Part shown: in pieces, positions 52,769 through 61,719 of the stretch
How the letters are laid out: every line of letters starts with the position of its first letter
Numbering within the stretch: position 1 is the stretch's first letter
DNA from: Qipengyuania vulgaris
GTDB lineage: Bacteria > Pseudomonadota > Alphaproteobacteria > Sphingomonadales > Sphingomonadaceae
Reading direction: 5' to 3'
Length of the DNA: 64,000 nucleotides
Assembly (NCBI GenBank): GCA_000756795.1
Contig: CCSI01000001.1
Location: forward strand, 248,001-312,000
Notes under the pieces: generated by a model
The model's database searches: none
Seen by the model: the letters and a program-made list of their open reading frames with translations, nothing else
Told to the model about the DNA's origin: nothing
Position numbers and translations under genes: made by a program

Positions 52769-54241
52769 TTGAATCGTATCGATCCAAGATTCGTTGCATC
52801 TATGCCCACGGTTGAAAACGCTCTTTCAATCCTGGCTGAGACATCGCGTGTCGTCGGTGAGGCCTATTTCCCGATCGTGGTTGAGGGGCTGGCCAAGGCG
52901 CTCAATGTCAGATGGGCATTCGTGTGCCGCTTCAATCCGGCCACTCCCGACGAAGCTGCGACCATAGCATTCTGGGACAATGGTCCGGCAGAAAATTTCG
53001 TCTACGAATTGCTCAACACACCTTGTGCGGACGTCGCCTCCCAAGGCGTCTGTTGCTACGCGGATGATATCACGAGCCTCTATCCCTTCGACGAGATGCT
53101 CACGGATATCGGTGCGAAAAGCTATGCCGGAACAGCCCTGAGATCGCTCGACGGGCGTGTCCTCGGCCTCGTTGCCGTGATGGACGAGAAGCCATTCGCC
53201 GATCCCGACACGGTATCCGAAATCGTTGAGCTCTTCTCCGCCAGGGCTGCCGCGGAACTTGAGCGCCTTGCCACGGCTTCCATGAATGAGCGCCTCGGCA
53301 AGATTGTCGAGGCTTCGGTCAGCGAAGCCTATGTGTTCGATAACCAGTCTTACCGGTTCGAGCTGGTCAATCGCGGCGCGCGCGAAAACCTCGGCTATTC
53401 AATGGAGGAGCTGCGAAAGCTGACTCCGTGGGATCTCAAGCCGGAGTATTCCAAAGAAGAGTTTCTCTCTTTCGTGAAGCCTCTGATCGACGGAGAGCTT
53501 TCCGTCCTTCAATTCCAGACCGTGCATAAGAGGAAGGACGGGTCGACCTATCCCGTATCGGTGCAGCTCCAATTTTTCCCCGATGAAGGCGGGGTGTTTT
53601 TTGCGTCGATCACGGATGAGACGGAGCGAAAGGCGAGAGAAGAGCGCGAAAAGCTGATTCTCAACGAGATGAACCATCGTGCGAAGAACGTTCTGGCCAT
53701 CGTTCAAGTGCTCGCGCGGCAGACTGCAAAGCGAAATCCGGACGACTATGTGGCGCAGCTTGAGGCACGAATTGCCGGCCTTTCGGCGAGCCATAATGTG
53801 CTTGTCCAAAACTCGTGGGAGGACGTTCCCTTCGAAGAGCTCATCCGCTCGCAACTCGGACACTTCGAACATTTGATTGGCGAGCGGATAACGATTTCCG
53901 GGCCGCCGACAAAGATCAAGGCCAGAGCTGCTCAAGGCTTTGGCCTCGCCTTGCATGAGCTGGCCACTAATGCTGCAAAATACGGTGCGCTTTCGAACGA
54001 GAATGGCTGCGTCGCCATCCATTGGGAAGAAATCGAGAGCGCCGAGGGGAGGCAGCTTCGCTTGTGCTGGAAGGAATCCGATGGGCCAAAGGTCACCGCG
54101 CCGAGCAGCGCAGGGTTTGGCTCTTTCATGATCGAAAAGAGCCTGGCGTCTCAATTCGGGTGCAAGGTCGACCTTGATTATGATCCGTTAGGCCTGCGGT
54201 GCGAATTTTTGGTGCCGAACGATCGCGTAGTTTCCGCCTAA
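52769..54241 (+). CDS. Soluble GAF-PAS-HWE histidine kinase
   Basis: A 490-residue kinase without membrane segments. A GAF domain (about 20-170; VVVEGLAKALN-type start, DGRVLGLVAVMDEKPF), a PAS domain (about 180-300; NLGYSMEELRKLTPWDLKPE, KRKDGSTYPVSVQLQF) and an HWE catalytic region with H303 in MNHRAKNVLAIVQVLARQT and N-box LHELATNAAKYGAL. PAS-HWE kinases often serve light or stress inputs, but the LOV cysteine motif (NCRFL) is absent. The start is TTG 52769, preceded by GGGGGAGA; an ATG at 52802 is weaker. No regulator adjoins it. Confidence 0.9.
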   Translation: MNRIDPRFVASMPTVENALSILAETSRVVGEAYFPIVVEGLAKALNVRWAFVCRFNPATPDEAATIAFWDNGPAENFVYELLNTPCADVASQGVCCYADDITSLYPFDEMLTDIGAKSYAGTALRSLDGRVLGLVAVMDEKPFADPDTVSEIVELFSARAAAELERLATASMNERLGKIVEASVSEAYVFDNQSYRFELVNRGARENLGYSMEELRKLTPWDLKPEYSKEEFLSFVKPLIDGELSVLQFQTVHKRKDGSTYPVSVQLQFFPDEGGVFFASITDETERKAREEREKLILNEMNHRAKNVLAIVQVLARQTAKRNPDDYVAQLEARIAGLSASHNVLVQNSWEDVPFEELIRSQLGHFEHLIGERITISGPPTKIKARAAQGFGLALHELATNAAKYGALSNENGCVAIHWEEIESAEGRQLRLCWKESDGPKVTAPSSAGFGSFMIEKSLASQFGCKVDLDYDPLGLRCEFLVPNDRVVSA

Positions 54242-54470
54242 CAAGCGACTTCCACCCGGTCAGCCTCCTATCAATCGCTGGATAAGACCGCGCTTCGTAT
54301 CTCGCCGACGAAGACAATTGCGAGGCACTTATTCGCCAGTGGTCTAGGCAGCGATGCAGAAGCATGGCGGCCCAGCTTTCCACGCTGGAAAAGGGGTAGG
54401 TACAACTCAATTAGTCTGTAGCGGGAGTCGAGCGACCACTCATAAGCTAACGTAGCGATTGAAATCGGCT

Positions 54471-54848
54471 TTACCACTCCGGACGTCCGCCATGGCCGGT
54501 CTTATTCGGTTTCGCCGTCGACTTTCCCGGCCAGTCGTATTCTCGCTCCTCGGGTTCCTTCGGGAAGGCGAAGTGGAACAGCACTGCCATCATCGCGCTC
54601 GCCAGCAGGAGGAAACCTCCGATGAGGGCGGGCATGGTCAGGCGGTTGACGAGAGCAAGGACGACGTGGGTTTCGACAAGTACACGCGGCTCATCCATCG
54701 GGCAAACCATGTCGAGGAATTGCCCTGAGATGTTGCGGCCGCTCCACCCGAAGGTGCAATGGGCCAATGTCGCTGCGGCGCTGACAAGGACCAGCGCCAG
54801 CCCGAACAGCGCCAGATCGCGCAGCATCCGGAACATGCGGGCACGCAT
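54471..54848 (-). CDS. Small inner-membrane protein
   Basis: A 125-residue protein with two or three hydrophobic segments (LALFGLALVLVSAAATLAHC; LVNRLTMPALIGGFLLLASA; MMAVLFHFAF) and a polar C-tail (DWPGKSTAKPNKTGHGGRPE). I prefer ATG 54848, which overlaps the upstream stop as TGATG; an ATG at 54860 is possible. Function unknown. The 230 bases between the kinase stop and this gene (54242-54470) hold a TTTCCA-CGC-TGGAAA hairpin near 54380 and nothing else that I recognise. Confidence 0.7.
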   Translation of the reverse strand: MRARMFRMLRDLALFGLALVLVSAAATLAHCTFGWSGRNISGQFLDMVCPMDEPRVLVETHVVLALVNRLTMPALIGGFLLLASAMMAVLFHFAFPKEPEEREYDWPGKSTAKPNKTGHGGRPEW

Positions 54849-55102
54849 CAGCCCAGCCACTTTTTCAGCAAGCCGCGCTTTCTCGGCTCGGGCGGCGTTT
54901 CTCCCGCTACGCCATAAAGAAAATTGCCCAGCTGCACCGCCTGTTGCCTGGTCAGGAAATAGCGGAACTCGCGCACGTCGCCGTCGCTTTCCACGACCTT
55001 GTTCGTGCTTTGCATGAGCAGGGCGATTTTCTCGCCCGCCGGGTCTGCGCGCCAGCCCAACAGCATGCCGAAAGTGTCCCGCTCATCGCTCTCGCTCGCC
55101 AT
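54848..55102 (-). CDS. Small hypothetical protein
   Basis: An 84-residue protein (MASESDERDTFGMLLGWRAD to KKWLG). REFRYFLTRQQAVQLGNFLY in the middle suggests a compact alpha/beta fold; family not recognised. GGGAGG precedes ATG 55102. It overlaps the next membrane protein gene by one base, so the two form an operon. Confidence 0.75.
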   Translation of the reverse strand: MASESDERDTFGMLLGWRADPAGEKIALLMQSTNKVVESDGDVREFRYFLTRQQAVQLGNFLYGVAGETPPEPRKRGLLKKWLG

Positions 55103-55123
55103 CGCATTTTCCTCCCAAACGCC

Positions 55124-55166
55124 AAAAAGACTGCGCCCCGCCGTGCAGCAAGGCAAGGCGGGGCGC
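55124..55166 (-). terminator. Intrinsic terminator of the peroxiredoxin gene
   Basis: On the minus strand GCGCCCCGCC and GGCGGGGCGC form a 10-bp stem followed by AGTCTTTTT, 32 nt after the peroxiredoxin stop. Confidence 0.8.
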
Positions 55167-55197
55167 GAATTTGTCCTCAATCGGGAGGGAGGGGGCC

Positions 55198-55677
55198 TTA
55201 CATCTGGCCGAGCATGTGCTCCGCGCTCGAGACCGAGAAATCGCCCGGCGCTTCGACATTCAACTGCTTCACCACGCCGTCTTCGACCAGCATCGAATAG
55301 CGCTGGCTGCGGTGGCCCATGCCGAAGCCGGTGAAGTCTGCATCAAGACCGGCGGCCTTCGCGAATTCGCCATTGCCGTCGGCCAGCATGGTGATGTCAT
55401 CGCTGCCCGCGCTTTGCTGCCATGCGCCCATGACGAAAGCGTCATTGACCGAGGTCGCGACGATTTCATCGACGCCCTTCGACTTCAGTTCATCGGCTTT
55501 TTCGACAAAGCCGGGCAGGTGCTTGGCAGAGCAGGTGGGGGTGAAAGCACCCGGGACCGCGAACAGCGCCACGGTCTTGCCGGCGAAGTAATCCGCCGAC
55601 TGGACCTGCTCGGGGCCTTCGGCGGTAGCCTTGACCAGTTTCACGTCGGGAAGGCGGTCGCCTACAGCGATTGTCAT
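55198..55677 (-). CDS. Peroxiredoxin, Prx5/glutaredoxin-dependent type
   Basis: A 159-residue thiol peroxidase. The peroxidatic Cys is C49 in VPGAFTPTCSAKHLPGF; VNDAFVMGAWQQ and MGHRSQRYSMLVEDGVV are further Prx5 marks. No resolving Cys is seen near the C-terminus, so reduction by glutathione/glutaredoxin is likely. AGGAG precedes the ATG. It reduces hydrogen peroxide and alkyl hydroperoxides in the cytosol. Promoter region shared with the divergent exported protein gene. Confidence 0.93.
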   Translation of the reverse strand: MTIAVGDRLPDVKLVKATAEGPEQVQSADYFAGKTVALFAVPGAFTPTCSAKHLPGFVEKADELKSKGVDEIVATSVNDAFVMGAWQQSAGSDDITMLADGNGEFAKAAGLDADFTGFGMGHRSQRYSMLVEDGVVKQLNVEAPGDFSVSSAEHMLGQM

Positions 55678-55754
55678 AAGTTAAAACTCCTGTGTCTTTA
55701 GGTCCACACTCCGCATCTAGTGAGACGGGCCGTGCATGCAAGGGTGGTGGATGG

Positions 55755-55769
55755 TTAACCGCGGTTTAC
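55755..55769. promoter_or_regulatory. CtrA-like site
   Basis: TTAA-N7-TTAC, embedded in GGTTAACCGCGGTTTACC, matches seven of eight positions of the alphaproteobacterial CtrA consensus TTAA-N7-TTAA. It lies about 90 nt upstream of the exported protein gene at 55857, in a divergent promoter region. Confidence 0.4.
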
Positions 55770-55856
55770 CGCGCGGGTTTAAATCTTCGTAAAACCTTTG
55801 CACCCACACTCTCCTCAACAGGCACGGGACGCCTGTCAGACGGGAGTATATGGGAC

Positions 55857-56312
55857 ATGCTTAAGAAGACGATTGCAGCCGCCGCGACGGCCGCTGCCCT
55901 TATGATGACGCCGACCACTGCAAGCGCGGCCAGCCAGGACGAACAGGTCCGCAAGCTCGACATCATGCTGATGGTCACTTCGCTTCGCTGCCGCATGGGT
56001 GCGGACGATTTCCAGCCGCAGTACCGCAAGTTTTCGGCCAACCACCTGGCCTCGCTCAACGGCGCAGCACGTCGTCTCGAAGCAGGCCTTGTTGCCCGTC
56101 ATGGCAAGAAGGGCGCGACCCGCGCTCTCGACCGTATCAGCGTCGGCATGGCCAACCAGTACGGCCAGGGCCATCCGTGGCTCGGCTGTGCGGAACTGAA
56201 GGAAATCACTTCGGATCTCGCCAAATCGAAGGATCCGGCAATTCTCGCGCAAGCCGCGGATGAACTGCTGGGTGCAGCGCCGCGCAGCGGGGGGCGCTGG
56301 GCAAAGCGCTGA
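55857..56312 (+). CDS. Exported hypothetical protein
   Basis: A 151-residue protein with a Sec signal (MLKKTIAAAATAAALMMTPT, cleavage after ASA). The mature region is helical and basic: QDEQVRKLDIMLMVTSLRCR, YRKFSANHLASLNGAARRLE, RISVGMANQYGQGHPWLGCA; two Cys could pair. The frame is open further upstream without a plausible start. The upstream region carries a CtrA-like site. Function unknown. Confidence 0.8.
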   Translation: MLKKTIAAAATAAALMMTPTTASAASQDEQVRKLDIMLMVTSLRCRMGADDFQPQYRKFSANHLASLNGAARRLEAGLVARHGKKGATRALDRISVGMANQYGQGHPWLGCAELKEITSDLAKSKDPAILAQAADELLGAAPRSGGRWAKR

Positions 56313-56376
56313 GGCCTTTCGGGATCGTATACGGAGGGACGAGGGGCTAGCTTGCCCTCTGACCGACGAAAGGCTA

Positions 56377-56403
56377 GGGGCGGCGCCATCATGGTGCCGC
56401 CCC
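56377..56403 (+). terminator. Hairpin between the exported protein gene and ahcY
   Basis: GGGGCGGC-G-CCAT-C-ATGG-T-GCCGCCCC is a 12-bp stem with two single-base internal positions and a one-base loop on paper. It probably ends the previous transcript; only TTCGCTG follows, so the T-tract is weak. It is not a recognisable SAH or SAM riboswitch. Confidence 0.5.
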
Positions 56404-56461
56404 TTCGCTGTGCGCGGTCCATTTCATCGAATTCGCACTACACAAACCTAAAGGACCGCAC

Positions 56462-57871
56462 GTGGCCCAATTCAACGATTACGTCATCAAGGATATCGCT
56501 CTCGCCGATTACGGGCGCGAGGAAATCCGCATCGCCGAAACCGAAATGCCGGGCCTGATGGCCACGCGCGAGGAATATGGCGAAGCACAGCCGCTGAAGG
56601 GCGCGCGCATCGTGGGCTCGCTCCACATGACCATCCAGACTGCGGTTCTCATCGAAACGCTCGTCGCACTGGGCGCCGAAGTGCGCTGGGCGACCTGCAA
56701 CATCTTCTCGACGCAGGACCACGCCGCTGCCGCCATCGCCGCGCAGGACATCCCCGTCTTCGCCGTGAAGGGCGAAAGCCTCGCCGATTACTGGGACTAT
56801 GTCGGCAAGATTTTCGACTGGTCGACCGAAAGCGATGAAGACCTCACCGCCAACCTCATCCTCGACGATGGTGGCGATGCGACCATGTTTGCGCTTTGGG
56901 GTGCACGCATCGAGGCCGGCGAAAAAATGCCCGAGCCGCAGAACGCAGAAGAAATCGAGATGCAGCGCGCGCTGAAGGACTTCCTCAAGCGCAAGCCGGG
57001 CTACCTCACCAAGTCGGTGAAGGCGATCAAGGGCGTTTCGGAAGAGACCACCACCGGTGTCCACCGCCTTTATCATCTCGCCAAGGCCGGCAAGCTGCCG
57101 TTCCCCGCGATCAACGTGAATGACAGCGTCACCAAGTCGAAGTTCGACAACCTCTACGGTTGCCGCGAGTCGCTGGTCGACGCCATCCGCCGCGCCACCG
57201 ACGTCATGCTTTCGGGCAAGGTCGCGCTGGTCGCCGGTTTCGGCGATGTCGGCAAGGGCTCGGCCCAGTCGCTCCGCAACGGCGGCGCGCGCGTGCTTGT
57301 TACTGAAATCGATCCCATCTGCGCTCTGCAGGCTGCCATGGACGGCTTCGAAGTCGTGACCATGGAAGAAGGCGTGAAGCGCGCCGACATCTTCGTCACC
57401 ACCACCGGTAACGAAGACGTCATCACCGCCGAGCACATGAAGGCGATGAAGCCGATGAGCATCGTGTGCAACATCGGCCACTTCGACAGCGAGATCCAGA
57501 TCTCGGCGCTCGACAATTACGAGTGGACCGAACTGAAGCCCGGCACCGACCTCGTGAAGTTCCCCGACGGCAAGGAAATCATCGTGCTGGCCAAGGGCCG
57601 CCTGGTGAACCTCGCCTGCGCCACCGGTCACCCCAGCTTCGTGATGAGCTGTTCCTTCACCAACCAGGTGCTGGCGCAGATCGAACTGTGGAAGAACGAC
57701 GACCAGTACGAGAACGACGTCTACGTCCTGCCCAAGAAGCTCGACGAAAAGGTCGCCGCGCTCCACCTCGACAAGCTTGGTGTGCAGCTGACCAAGCTCA
57801 GCCAGAGCCAGGCCGATTACATCGGTGTGCCCGTCGAAGGTCCGTTCAAGCCGGAACACTACCGCTACTAA
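56462..57871 (+). CDS. ahcY: S-adenosylhomocysteine hydrolase
   Basis: A 469-residue NAD-dependent enzyme that splits SAH to adenosine and homocysteine, recycling the methyl cycle. Marks: [44 protein letters not shown], the NAD loop [31 protein letters not shown] and the C-terminal [15 protein letters not shown] with final FKPEHYRY. It has the 40-residue insert of the longer bacterial/eukaryote-like form. Start GTG 56462 (upstream AAAGGACC). Confidence 0.97.
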   Translation: MAQFNDYVIKDIALADYGREEIRIAETEMPGLMATREEYGEAQPLKGARIVGSLHMTIQTAVLIETLVALGAEVRWATCNIFSTQDHAAAAIAAQDIPVFAVKGESLADYWDYVGKIFDWSTESDEDLTANLILDDGGDATMFALWGARIEAGEKMPEPQNAEEIEMQRALKDFLKRKPGYLTKSVKAIKGVSEETTTGVHRLYHLAKAGKLPFPAINVNDSVTKSKFDNLYGCRESLVDAIRRATDVMLSGKVALVAGFGDVGKGSAQSLRNGGARVLVTEIDPICALQAAMDGFEVVTMEEGVKRADIFVTTTGNEDVITAEHMKAMKPMSIVCNIGHFDSEIQISALDNYEWTELKPGTDLVKFPDGKEIIVLAKGRLVNLACATGHPSFVMSCSFTNQVLAQIELWKNDDQYENDVYVLPKKLDEKVAALHLDKLGVQLTKLSQSQADYIGVPVEGPFKPEHYRY

Positions 57872-57880
57872 AATACTGAA

Positions 57881-57913
57881 GCGGGGCGCTTCTCAATTGG
57901 GGGAGCGCCCCGC
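57881..57913 (+). terminator. Stem-loop after ahcY
   Basis: GCGGGGCGCT and AGCGCCCCGC form a perfect 10-bp stem with a 13-nt loop, starting 9 nt after the ahcY stop. The following ATTCC is only weakly T-rich. Confidence 0.65.
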
Positions 57914-57956
57914 ATTCCAGTTGCATCCTTCCCGCTAGCCTAATAGCTGGCAGGTA

Positions 57957-60299
57957 ATGGAAATCTCGCCCGTATTCCTGCCCATCATCGGCCTGCTGCT
58001 TGCGCTGTGGACCGGCGGAGCAGTGTGGCTGATGCTGAAAGCCAGCCGCGAGACGCAGGCGTCGCAGGCGCATCGCAAGGTCGCGCGGCGCCTTTCGCGC
58101 ATGGTCGAGGAAGGCCCTGCCATCCCGCTGCTCGTGCGCGTCGATGGCCGGATCGAGGCACCCGACCGCTTTGCGCGCTGGATCGGTCTCGACAAGGTCC
58201 CCGAATATCTCTCCGAACTTGCTGGCCGCGACGGCATGGGGCTGTCGGAAGACCAGGTCGAGCGCCTCTCCGCCCATGTCCGCCGTACGCAGAAAAGCGC
58301 CAAGCCTTTCAAGATGGCGCTGCGCCCGCCCGGCTCGAAGAAATCGCTGGCGCTGCGCGGCGCGCTTGCCGACCCGGCCGTCTCGCCTAGCGGTGCGGCG
58401 CTCATCTGGGTGTTCGACTTTACCGAAACCGAAGACGAACTCGCTCGCCTCGGCGAGGAAGCTGCTCGCGCTAAGGACGATTTTGGAGCGCTGGTGGGCC
58501 TGATCGAGGCCGCACCCATGCCGATGTGGTTCCGAGGCGCGGATATGCAGCTGCGCCTCGTTAACAAGGCCTATGTGGAAGCGGTCGGGGCGCAGAGCGC
58601 GGACCAGGTCGTCGCCGACCAGATAGAGCTCGTCGAAACCGTCGGCGGGCGCAGTGCGCAGCAGGTCGCGCAGCAGGCCTCCGACCGTCGCCAGCCCATC
58701 GAGCGTATCCTGTCCGCCACCATCAACAACGCCCGCCGCACGGTGCGCGTCACCGACCTGCCGCTGGTGGGCGAGGGTATCGCCGGATACGCGGTCGATA
58801 TCGAGGAAATGGAAGAGCAGGCGCGCGAATTCCGGGCTTTCCGCGAGGCGCAGCGCTCCATGCTCGACCAGCTCTCCATCGGCGTGGCGCAGTTCGATTC
58901 CGGCCAGCGGATGACCTTCGCCAACCAGCCGTTCCACCGCGTCTTCGCGCTCCCGCCCGGCGTGGTGAGCGAGCGTATCCGCTTCGAGCAGATGCTGATG
59001 ATTGCGCGCGAGAACGGCAAGATACCCGAGGTGCGCGACTTCCCCGCATGGCGCAAGGAGCTGGGCGAATGGTTCCTGCGGGACGAGCCCGAAGAGCACC
59101 AGTGGCCGCTTCCCGACAGCACGCACTTGCGCCTCGTCTCGCAGCCGCTGCCCGATGGCGGCCTTGTCCTCATCGCCGAGGACAGGACCGAACAGCTTGC
59201 CCTTTCGGCCACGCGCGACACGCTGCTGCGCACCCGCACAGCGACTTTCGACAGCCTCTTCGAAGCGCTCGCGGTTTTTGCGCCCGACGGCCATCTCGAA
59301 CTGTGGAACCGCGGCTTTCCGGTTGCGTGGGGGCTTGAGAGCGAGGTGCTCGATGGCCACCCGCAGGCCGAGCACTTGCTCGAGGAAATCGCCAAGCAAT
59401 TGCAGGACCCGCGCGAGGTTTCGCAAATCGGCCAGACCATCCGCGCCGCGACGCTCGACCGCAAGCCGCGCGACGGGCGCATCGAACTCGCCGACGGACG
59501 CACGCTGACCTATGCCGGCGTGCCGCTGCCCGACGGCAACGGACTGCTCACCGTGCTCGATGTCACCGCCTCGCAGCAGGCCGAGCAGGCACTGCGCGAA
59601 CGCAACCGCGCGCTCGAAGAGGCGGATGCGGTGATGACTCGCTTCCTCGCCAACATGTCCTACGAATTCCGCACCCCGCTGACCTCCATCGGCGGTTTTG
59701 CCGAGCTGCTCAGCCAAGGGATTGCCGGCGACCTCAGCCCGCAGGCGAAGGAATATGTGCAGGCCATCACCATGTCGGTCGGCAAGCTCACCGAGCAGGT
59801 GGAGAACGTCCTCGACCTCTCGCAGTCCGAGGCGGGCCTCATGCCGCTTCGCAAGACCAAGGTCGAACTGCTGCCTTTCATCGAGCAGATTGTCAGGAAG
59901 CGCGAGGAGGCCATTCTCGGCGCCGGGCTGACGCTCGACCTCAAGGGCAATGCCAACAAGGTGGTCGAGGCCGACCCCCAGCAATTGCAGCGCGCCATCG
60001 GGCAATTGCTCGACAACGCCGTCACCCACACTCCGCGCGGCGGGCGCATCCTCATCGACATCGCCAAGCGCCGCGGGCTCAACCGCATCGCAATTTCGGA
60101 CAATGGCGAGGGCATGAGCCAGCATGAACTTGCCCGCGCGCTCGAGGGCATCCGCATGAGCAAGGACGGCAAGGGTATCGAACGCCGCCACGGCCTCGGC
60201 ATCCCGCTCGCCCGCCAGCTGGTCGAGGCGCATGGCGGCACGCTCGAATTCCAGACGCGCAAAAACGCCGGGACCACGGCGACAATCACGCTGCCGTGA
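57957..60299 (+). CDS. divL: DivL-like pseudokinase of the CtrA pathway
   Basis: A 780-residue protein: one N-terminal membrane helix (FLPIIGLLLALWTGGAVWLM), three or four PAS-like domains (about 45-150, 165-290, 300-415, 425-545), then a HisKA/HATPase module. The phospho-acceptor His is replaced by Tyr (Y569 in NMSYEFRTPLTSIGGF), just as in Caulobacter DivL (a known Tyr). The ATPase boxes are intact (LLDNAVTHTPRGG, ISDNGEGM, RRHGLGIPLARQLV). DivL binds phospho-DivK and controls the CckA kinase and so CtrA. The following tsaE-amgK-murU-addB order supports orthology (context recalled from alphaproteobacteria). Confidence 0.88.
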   Translation: MEISPVFLPIIGLLLALWTGGAVWLMLKASRETQASQAHRKVARRLSRMVEEGPAIPLLVRVDGRIEAPDRFARWIGLDKVPEYLSELAGRDGMGLSEDQVERLSAHVRRTQKSAKPFKMALRPPGSKKSLALRGALADPAVSPSGAALIWVFDFTETEDELARLGEEAARAKDDFGALVGLIEAAPMPMWFRGADMQLRLVNKAYVEAVGAQSADQVVADQIELVETVGGRSAQQVAQQASDRRQPIERILSATINNARRTVRVTDLPLVGEGIAGYAVDIEEMEEQAREFRAFREAQRSMLDQLSIGVAQFDSGQRMTFANQPFHRVFALPPGVVSERIRFEQMLMIARENGKIPEVRDFPAWRKELGEWFLRDEPEEHQWPLPDSTHLRLVSQPLPDGGLVLIAEDRTEQLALSATRDTLLRTRTATFDSLFEALAVFAPDGHLELWNRGFPVAWGLESEVLDGHPQAEHLLEEIAKQLQDPREVSQIGQTIRAATLDRKPRDGRIELADGRTLTYAGVPLPDGNGLLTVLDVTASQQAEQALRERNRALEEADAVMTRFLANMSYEFRTPLTSIGGFAELLSQGIAGDLSPQAKEYVQAITMSVGKLTEQVENVLDLSQSEAGLMPLRKTKVELLPFIEQIVRKREEAILGAGLTLDLKGNANKVVEADPQQLQRAIGQLLDNAVTHTPRGGRILIDIAKRRGLNRIAISDNGEGMSQHELARALEGIRMSKDGKGIERRHGLGIPLARQLVEAHGGTLEFQTRKNAGTTATITLP

Positions 60300-60733
60300 C
60301 CGAAGAGCTGCCCGACCTTGCAGCCATGGAGGCCTTCGGAAAGCGCATCGCAGAGCGGCTGGAGCCGGGCGATGTGGTGGCACTGACCGGCGGGCTTGGC
60401 GCAGGCAAGACGACGCTCTCGCGCGCCATCATCGCTGCGCTGGGGCACGAGGGCGAAGTGCCATCGCCGACCTTCACCATCGTGGAGATGTACGAGCATT
60501 TGCGCGTGCCGCTGGTCCATGCCGATTTCTACCGGCTGGAGCATCCGTCCGAAGCAGAAGAAATCGGTCTCGACGATTACCGCGAGGGCGCAGCCTTGCT
60601 CGCCGAATGGCCCGATCACGCGGGCGGGTTCGACCATGAGGCGGGCTGCCTCTCGATTACGCTGGAAATCGTGGGCGATGGTCGGCAGGCCATTGTGAAA
60701 GGCGGGGAGGCTTGGCAAAGCCGCATGCCATGA
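60296..60733 (+). CDS. tsaE: tRNA threonylcarbamoyladenosine synthesis ATPase TsaE
   Basis: A 145-residue P-loop protein required, with TsaB and TsaD, for t6A37 in tRNAs. Walker A LTGGLGAGKTTLSRAI, the threonine/serine PSPTFTIVEMY block, HADFYRLEHPSE and a late GLDDYREGAALLAEWPD motif identify it. Start GTG 60296 overlaps the divL stop by 4 nt. Confidence 0.93.
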   Translation: MTEELPDLAAMEAFGKRIAERLEPGDVVALTGGLGAGKTTLSRAIIAALGHEGEVPSPTFTIVEMYEHLRVPLVHADFYRLEHPSEAEEIGLDDYREGAALLAEWPDHAGGFDHEAGCLSITLEIVGDGRQAIVKGGEAWQSRMP

Positions 60734-61719
60734 GCGACGCGATACTCGAAGACATCCAGGCCTTCCTCGGCGCAACCCGCTGGGAAGGGGCCGAAATCGC
60801 CCCGCTGGTAGGCGATGCCAGCTTCCGCCGCTATTTCCGCATCCGCCGCGGCGGGCAGAGCGCCATGCTGATGCACGCACCGCCTCCGCACGAGGATCCC
60901 AAGCCCTTCCTCCATGTCGCCGAATGGCTGAACGCCAACGGCATGCGCGGACCCGAAATCTACCGCGAAGACGCCGCCAAAGGCTGGGTGCTGACCGAGG
61001 ATTTCGGCGACACGCGCATGAAGGAGTGGATAGACGACCACCCGGGCGACGAGCACGACATCTACGCCAAGGCCATCGACGCGCTGGTCCAAATGCACCA
61101 GTTGCCCGCAGGCCCGTTCGAGCCTTACGACATGGCCGTCTACCAGCGCGAGGCGGCGCTCTTCACCGAATGGTATTGCCCCGCCGCCGGCCTCGAAGTT
61201 GATGAGGCGGGCTGGACTGCCGCATGGGAAGAGGCACTTGCCCCCATGCTGCCGCGCCAGAACCCCGGCGTTACCGTGCTGCGCGATTACCATGCCGAGA
61301 ACATCATGCTGCTCGAAGAGGGCAAATTGGCAGGCGAGCAGGGCCTCATCGATTTCCAGGACGCGCTGGTCGGTCATCCGGCCTATGACCTCGTCAGCCT
61401 GCTGCAGGATGCGCGCCGCGATGTGTCGGAACAGCTCGAGCACGATATGCTCTGCCGCTACCGCGCCGCCGCCGAGCCGGGCGAGCATTTCGAGGCTGAT
61501 TACGCGCGGCTTGGTGCCCAGCGCAATGCGAAGATCGTCGGCATCTTCACGCGCCTCTACAAGCGCGACGGCAAGCCGCGCTACCTCGGCATGATACCGC
61601 GCGTGTGGAAGGCGATGGAGCGCGACCTCGCGCATGAGGCCATGGCACCCGTCGCCACATGGTTCGAGGCCAATATCCCCCAGGAACTGCGCGCCGCGCA
61701 CGGAGGCACGATTACGTGA
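60730..61719 (+). CDS. amgK: N-acetylmuramate/N-acetylglucosamine kinase (aminoglycoside phosphotransferase fold)
   Basis: A 329-residue sugar kinase of the APH fold. VGDASFRRYFRIRRGGQ is the nucleotide loop, TEDFGDTRMKEW the hinge, LRDYHAENIMLL the catalytic Asp loop and LIDFQDALVGHPAYDLVSLL the metal loop. With the adjacent MurU it forms the cell-wall recycling route known from Pseudomonas putida and Caulobacter that makes UDP-MurNAc from MurNAc, by-passing MurA and giving intrinsic fosfomycin tolerance. ATG 60730 overlaps the tsaE stop. Confidence 0.9.
   Translation: MSDAILEDIQAFLGATRWEGAEIAPLVGDASFRRYFRIRRGGQSAMLMHAPPPHEDPKPFLHVAEWLNANGMRGPEIYREDAAKGWVLTEDFGDTRMKEWIDDHPGDEHDIYAKAIDALVQMHQLPAGPFEPYDMAVYQREAALFTEWYCPAAGLEVDEAGWTAAWEEALAPMLPRQNPGVTVLRDYHAENIMLLEEGKLAGEQGLIDFQDALVGHPAYDLVSLLQDARRDVSEQLEHDMLCRYRAAAEPGEHFEADYARLGAQRNAKIVGIFTRLYKRDGKPRYLGMIPRVWKAMERDLAHEAMAPVATWFEANIPQELRAAHGGTIT

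Noticed and set aside
56313-56461. SAH or SAM riboswitch upstream of ahcY
   Set aside because: Only one simple GC-rich hairpin is seen, without the pseudoknot or conserved core of those classes; better read as a terminator of the previous gene.
57846-60383. 845-codon open frame antisense to divL and the start of tsaE
   Set aside because: Mirror of GC-rich codons; sense strand encodes DivL with all motifs. No ribosome site and no recognisable domain.
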